A stretch of DNA of 64,000 bases from Luteibacter pinisoli. Its GTDB lineage: Bacteria > Pseudomonadota > Gammaproteobacteria > Xanthomonadales > Rhodanobacteraceae. Of the stretch, positions 59,937 to 64,000 are shown one piece after another; within the stretch, counting starts at the first letter, position 1, and each line of letters starts with the position of its first letter. Both the position numbers and the translations under genes were made by a program. The stretch is taken from assembly GCF_006385595.1 (NCBI RefSeq), contig NZ_CP041046.1:992001-1056000 (forward strand), read 5' to 3'. The notes below the pieces were generated by a model, which worked only from the letters and a program-made list of their open reading frames with translations, made no database searches and was not told the origin of the DNA.

Positions 59937-61718
59937 TCAGTTGTCGTGCTTTTTGTGATCGTCGTGGTGGGGCTGCTGCTGCGGGGCCGGCCGCGCCTGT
60001 TCGTGGTGCTGCTGCTGTGGCTGGGGGCGCGGCTCTTCGCGCGGCGGCTGCGGACGGGGCATCTCGCGGGGCATCTCGCGCGGCGCCTGCTGGAAGTGCT
60101 GCTGCGGCTCCGGCCTCGGGGCATCGCGCTGGGGCGCCTCGACACGGGCCTGCTCAGGCTGTCGCGGCTCGAAGCGCTGCGGCTGCGGGCGCGGCTGTTC
60201 CATGCGCTGCGGCTGCGCACGCTGCGGCTGCGGTTCCGCGCGCGGCGCCTGCGCTTGCTGCGGAGTGGCTCGCTGCGGCTCGTTGCGTACCGCGGGCGCT
60301 GCCGCGGGCGCAGGCATGGCATGGGCCTGCTGCGACTCACGGGGTGCGAACGGCTGCCCGCGCGGCGTATCAGCGCCAGGGCGCGAGAACGTCGGGGCGT
60401 GCGGCGTCGGGTGCGGCGCCGCGTTCGGATTGGTATGGGCGATGTCCATGCCCGGCCGCGGCCCTTGCTCGGGTCGTCCCTGCACCGGCGCCCCAGGAAC
60501 GCCCGGTGCCCCGGCCTGCGCCGGATTGCGTCCCATCCCGTGGTCGCGTTGGAAGGCGGCCGCGCGCGGGTCATTGGCCTGCGGCGGCGGAAGCGCCGGC
60601 CGTGCATTCGGCGCCGTCGGGTGGGTCATCGCCGGCGCAAAGGTTGGCCGCTGCATATGCGCGAAGTCCGGCTGCGCAGGGCGAGGCGCAGCCGCCTCAC
60701 GCGGTGGCGCACCCGGGCGCATGTTCACGTTATTGAAGTCATGGCGATTGTCGATGTGCACGGAGCGATCGACGAAGCGGTTGTTCACCACCGTGCGGTT
60801 CACGACATACGGGTGGTTGTCGTACACCACCGCCGGCCGGCCACCGTCGCGACGGCCGCCCCACGAGGTATGCCAGCTATCCCAGCCATAGGGACGGTCG
60901 TGGTGCTCGTGGTGCGCAAACAATTCACCGACCAGGATGCCCGCGCCGAAAGCGACGACGCCCGCGACGGCGGCGTCGCGATAGCCGTAGTCGGGCTCGA
61001 CATAGCGGGTTTCGTACACCGTGGAATACACCGGGCCGCCATACACCTGGTCCGGGTCGTATTCCGGCACATAGACGACGCCCGAATCCGCCGGGGCGAT
61101 TTCAATCGTCTGCGCCGGCGGCCCGACGATCTCGTCCTCTTCCACCACCGTCTGCGACACCGGTGCGCCGCGGTCGACCACCTGCACCGTCTGCTTGGCG
61201 TTGGTCTTCAGGTTGCCGTGCGCCTGGGCGCGCGAGCGCATCACCTGGATCGCGTTCATCACGTCCGACGGCTGGTTGGCATACGCCTGGCCCAGCGCGT
61301 CGGTCCACTCGCCGTTATTGGCCATCTGGTCGAGCACGGCGGGAAACGCCACCAACGACTTCACGCTGGGATCCCACGGCTGGGTGTCCGCGGCGTCGAG
61401 CAGGGCGCCACCAGTGAGGTCGCGATGGCCCTGGACAAACTGGCGTGCGTCGTCGACCTGGTCCGGATGCGTCGACGCGGCGAGCGTCTGCGCCACGAGG
61501 TTATCCGGGAAGAGGGCGATGGGCGCGACGAGGGCGTAGAGCTGGTCCGCGGTCGGACGCTGGTAGGGCGCGGCGGCGATCGCCGGTGCAGCGCTGGCCG
61601 CGGGCGCCGGTGTGTCGGCGGCCTGCGCCGGTGGCTCGCGGTTACAGGCGGCAAGCGCCGTGACGATGGCCATGGCCAGCAGCGTCTTGAATGAGACGTC
61701 GTAAAGCGCTCGCGACAT
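59937..61718 (-). CDS. DUF3300-family lipoprotein with a long Gln/Pro-rich C-terminus
   Basis: 593 residues. A lipobox (ALAAC, Cys25) suggests a lipoprotein. DUF3300 spans about 50-230 (QLYALVAPIALFPDNLVAQ, MRSRAQAHGNLKTNAKQTVQ, VVYVPEYDPDQVYGG). A helix-like glycine-rich segment near 245-270 is followed by about 320 residues of low-complexity Pro/Gln/Arg/His sequence ending in KKHDN. Members are cell-envelope proteins of unknown function. The strand opposite is also open for a long stretch, a consequence of codon composition. Confidence 0.88.
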   Translation of the reverse strand: MSRALYDVSFKTLLAMAIVTALAACNREPPAQAADTPAPAASAAPAIAAAPYQRPTADQLYALVAPIALFPDNLVAQTLAASTHPDQVDDARQFVQGHRDLTGGALLDAADTQPWDPSVKSLVAFPAVLDQMANNGEWTDALGQAYANQPSDVMNAIQVMRSRAQAHGNLKTNAKQTVQVVDRGAPVSQTVVEEDEIVGPPAQTIEIAPADSGVVYVPEYDPDQVYGGPVYSTVYETRYVEPDYGYRDAAVAGVVAFGAGILVGELFAHHEHHDRPYGWDSWHTSWGGRRDGGRPAVVYDNHPYVVNRTVVNNRFVDRSVHIDNRHDFNNVNMRPGAPPREAAAPRPAQPDFAHMQRPTFAPAMTHPTAPNARPALPPPQANDPRAAAFQRDHGMGRNPAQAGAPGVPGAPVQGRPEQGPRPGMDIAHTNPNAAPHPTPHAPTFSRPGADTPRGQPFAPRESQQAHAMPAPAAAPAVRNEPQRATPQQAQAPRAEPQPQRAQPQRMEQPRPQPQRFEPRQPEQARVEAPQRDAPRPEPQQHFQQAPREMPREMPRPQPPREEPRPQPQQQHHEQARPAPQQQPHHDDHKKHDN

Positions 61719-62118
61719 CGGGTGCCTCTCCTGGGGTGCGTGGGATGAGCTTCACGCGATGCGCGTGACTCGGCGCTGTCTGCAACGCGTTTTTGACATG
61801 TGCGTTTACCTGCGCGTCGGACTTCGCAAAAGCCTGCGGGGGCACGCCGCTGGCCCGTCGCACGATGTCTTTTTTCGCTGCAATGCAGCAAAGCATCGCG
61901 CCTCGCTGGTCCTTCACTGGCAGCGCCCGGGTGAGCCCCGGTAAATCGTTTACGCATAGGGCCTTAGCGCACCCCGCACGACCGTTGCACGGCAGGTGGA
62001 TCGATCCAAATGGACTTGAGGATTTTCCGCACTGCACGAAAGTGGTTTTTTCAACATATCGTTCTGAAACAGCTACTTACGGTGTAATGGTTGTCTTTAG
62101 ATCGAGTTAAAAAAAGCG
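61719..62118. other. Intergenic region between divergent DUF3300 and TonB-receptor genes
   Basis: About 400 bp with no supportable gene before the receptor promoter. It becomes AT-rich toward its right end. No riboswitch or small RNA was recognised. Confidence 0.5.
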
Positions 62119-62147
62119 TTGACATCGTTGTCACCGGCCCCTAAAAA
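62119..62147 (+). promoter_or_regulatory. Promoter of the TonB-dependent receptor gene
   Basis: A perfect TTGACA (62119-62124) and TAAAAA (62142-62147) are spaced by 17 bp. The predicted leader is about 130 bases. Confidence 0.6.
62120..62133. promoter_or_regulatory. LacI-type operator overlapping the promoter
   Basis: TGACATCGTTGTCA is an inverted repeat (TGACA / TGTCA) around a central CG, the pattern of LacI-family operators. It differs at one base from the core I recall for the Xanthomonas NagQ box (TGACARCGYTGTCA). It covers the -35 box and part of the spacer, a position suited to repression. Confidence 0.55.
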
Positions 62148-62280
62148 TCGCCGCAGTAACACTGCTGCAACAGCGAGCAGGGCGACCCCACAACTCCGAC
62201 GGACGAACGACGACGAACGCGGGCGCGAGCCCGTGCGGCTGCGTTCGCCTATCGAAACCCTTCCCCAAGGACATCGATAA

Positions 62281-64000
62281 ATGACCCACCGCATCAGCGC
62301 CCTTTCCATGGCCATCATGGCCGGGCTATTCGCCACGGGCAGCGTGATGGCGCAGGACGCCACCACGCCGGCCCCGGCCACCACCACCGCCAACGCCCCC
62401 AAGAAGGCCGACGCCACCACGGACGCGAACGCCCAGGACGCCGCCAACCTGCAGGGCGTGACCGTCACCGGTATCCGCGCCAGCCTGCAGAAGTCGCTCG
62501 ACCTCAAGCGCAACTCGGATTCGATCGTCGACGCCATCTCGGCCGAAGACGTGGGCAAGTTCCCGGACACCAACGTGGCCGAGTCGCTGTCGCACCTGCC
62601 GGGCCTTTCGGTGGACCGTAACTTCGGCGAAGGCGACAAGGTCAGCATCCTGGGTACCGACCCGGCGCTGAACCGCCTGATGCTCAACGGCCAGACCGTC
62701 GCGTCCACCAACTGGACGTCGGACCCAAACAACCCGGACAGCCGCTCGTTCAACTACAGCCTGCTCGCCTCGGAAATCATCGGTAACGCCCAGGTCTACA
62801 AGACCCCGCAGGCGAACATCGACGAGGGCTCGATCGGCGGTACCGTCATCGTCAACACCCGTCGCCCGCTCGACCTCCCGGCCAACACCCTCACCGGCAG
62901 CGTCAGCTACGGCTATAACGACAGCGCCGACAAGGGCAAGCCGAACGCGTCCGTGCTGTACAGCTGGAAGAACAAGGACAGCACCTTCGGTGTCATCGGC
63001 TCGCTGATGCATTCGGACCGGATCATCGACCGCCAGGGCACCGAGATCTTCGGTTACCAGCGCGTCAACGACCCGACCGATACCAACCCGGACCACCAGT
63101 TCAACCCGGCCGTCGTCCCGACGGACGCCAAGGGTGTGTACCCGACCGCGGTGAACACCGCGTGGTTCCAGCAGCGCCGCACCCGTGACGGCGTGTCCAC
63201 CGGCCTGCAGTGGAAGCCGAACGAAGCGTTCGAGCTGAACTTCACCGGCCTGTACGTCACCGAGAAGTTCAACAACTTCAACCAGAGCCATTACGGCGAG
63301 TGGTCCGGTTCGGCCGCCAACGCCACGGCGCTGGGCTTCAACAACGGTGTCGCCACCAGCGGCAGCTACAACGCCAACACCTCGACCTACCTGGACGGCT
63401 ACGAGCGCGACTCGACCGTGAACACCGGCGTGGCCCAGCTGCGCGCGGACTGGTTCGGTGATGGTTGGACGGCGTCGTCGCAGATTGGCTACACCGGTTC
63501 CACCGGCGGCTCGGACGGCATCTACAACATGCAGTTCCAGGGCTTCGGTGGTTTCAACTACAACCTCGACGGCCAGCACCCGCAGATCAACTACAACGCC
63601 GGTGACAACCCGTCGGCGATGCTGGCCCACGGCGCCGGCTACAGCTACGCGCCCAGCTACGATCGCGAGCGTTACTTCCAGGCGGATTTCTCGCACGACG
63701 TGGCCTGGGGCCCGCTGAACCAGATCGAAGTCGGCATCAAGGCCACCAACCACCTGGACGGCCAGGACGCCTACTCGGCGCAGCTGCCCACCCAGGACGG
63801 CAACGGCCTGTCGCTGGCTAACTTCGCCAATGGCGGCACGCCGGGTGGCTACCTCAACGGCCTGAACGCCGCCGGCAACATGGGCGACTGGACGACGATC
63901 GACCCGGGCCTGATGAAGGCGTACATCCAGAGCATCAAGGACGGCCACGTCTCGCTCGACCCGAAGGCCACCTACAGCGTCGCCGAGCAGAACCGCGCGT
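62281..64000 (+). CDS. TonB-dependent receptor, Xanthomonas/Caulobacter type (partial, 3' end outside window)
   Basis: 573 residues to the window edge. A signal peptide (about 1-25, VMA-QDA) is followed by an Ala/Thr-rich linker and a TonB box-like LQGVTVTGIRASLQKSLDLK. The plug domain has SAEDVGKFPDTNVAESLSHL and NEGSIGG-like DEGSIGGTVIVNT, and the start of the beta-barrel follows. The pattern matches the TonB-Xanth-Caul family, which typically imports plant- or chitin-derived carbohydrates. AAGGA lies ten bases before the ATG. The LacI-type operator upstream supports a sugar-responsive receptor; the ligand is unknown. Confidence 0.94.
   Translation, partial: MTHRISALSMAIMAGLFATGSVMAQDATTPAPATTTANAPKKADATTDANAQDAANLQGVTVTGIRASLQKSLDLKRNSDSIVDAISAEDVGKFPDTNVAESLSHLPGLSVDRNFGEGDKVSILGTDPALNRLMLNGQTVASTNWTSDPNNPDSRSFNYSLLASEIIGNAQVYKTPQANIDEGSIGGTVIVNTRRPLDLPANTLTGSVSYGYNDSADKGKPNASVLYSWKNKDSTFGVIGSLMHSDRIIDRQGTEIFGYQRVNDPTDTNPDHQFNPAVVPTDAKGVYPTAVNTAWFQQRRTRDGVSTGLQWKPNEAFELNFTGLYVTEKFNNFNQSHYGEWSGSAANATALGFNNGVATSGSYNANTSTYLDGYERDSTVNTGVAQLRADWFGDGWTASSQIGYTGSTGGSDGIYNMQFQGFGGFNYNLDGQHPQINYNAGDNPSAMLAHGAGYSYAPSYDRERYFQADFSHDVAWGPLNQIEVGIKATNHLDGQDAYSAQLPTQDGNGLSLANFANGGTPGGYLNGLNAAGNMGDWTTIDPGLMKAYIQSIKDGHVSLDPKATYSVAEQNRA

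Noticed and set aside
59946..61694. 582-residue plus-strand open frame opposite the DUF3300 gene
   Set aside because: Arg/Leu-rich antisense frame caused by the Gln/Pro/Ala codon composition of the real gene; no family resemblance.

Overview
The window is high-GC chromosomal DNA of a gammaproteobacterium, most likely Xanthomonadales (Lysobacterales), family Rhodanobacteraceae (Luteibacter/Dyella-like). This rests on gene order and family content rather than a database match: kdsD-kdsC-lptCAB-rpoN-hpf next to hprK-rapZ-EIIA(Man)-ptsH-ptsI, purN-purM-DUF2066-AI-2E transporter-hda, a TonB-dependent receptor of the Xanthomonas/Caulobacter type, and GTP-dependent PEP carboxykinase. No rRNA, tRNA, CRISPR array, prophage or insertion sequence was seen. 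Almost all of the window is ordinary core genome; the only accessory-looking stretch is about 23.5-26.55 kb.

Layout. 0-5.3 kb: partial MlaE-like permease (minus), divergent gcvT and gcvH, then a MetJ repressor whose C-terminus is replaced by a long histone H1-like Lys/Ala tail, and a TonB-like protein. 5.3-14.2 kb: a secreted beta-lactamase-fold hydrolase, an ADP/ATP-translocase-like carrier, a CBS protein, a GT2 glycosyltransferase with mtgA, hslO (Hsp33), and a 980-residue GAF-GAF-GGDEF-EAL protein. 14.4-19.3 kb: a secreted, possibly outer-membrane protein, an ECF sigma/anti-sigma/DUF4097 operon, and pckG. 19.4-23.5 kb: a tetR gene divergent from an alpha/beta hydrolase and fadE. 23.5-26.55 kb: a lower-GC island with REP-like palindromes, a small ORF, a broken amidase paralogue and an intact secreted amidase with novel flanking domains.

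26.5-36.5 kb (minus strand): one of the best-conserved blocks. It reads kdsD, kdsC, lptC, lptA, lptB, rpoN, hpf, then a strong terminator, then hprK, rapZ, EIIA(Man), ptsH, ptsI. It combines LPS Kdo synthesis and transport with sigma-54 and a regulatory PTS that has no sugar permease here. A sigma-54-like promoter sits on the terminator ahead of hprK. 36.7-46 kb: ibaG-murA, a DUF3108 protein, purN-purM, DUF2066, an AI-2E-family exporter and hda, suhB, trmJ and exoD. 46-54 kb: CNNM/CorC-like protein, DUF47-pit phosphate module, an alkyltransferase-like DNA repair protein, a tiny pilin-like secreted protein, recQ and a CPA2/RCK antiporter. 54.2-58 kb: GH15 glucoamylase/trehalase-like enzyme overlapping zwf, whose G6PDH also carries an H1-like tail. 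58-64 kb: AraC regulator divergent from an SDR, a DUF3300 lipoprotein, and a partial TonB-dependent receptor behind a promoter overlapped by a LacI-type operator.

The most unusual theme is the addition of histone H1/AlgP-like Lys-Ala-Pro tails to unrelated proteins: the MetJ repressor, glucose-6-phosphate dehydrogenase and, in short form, a secreted hydrolase. Other points worth checking are the sigma-54/terminator overlap, a predicted leaderless promoter for the TetR-controlled lipid genes, and the duplicated and decayed amidase within a REP-bounded island.
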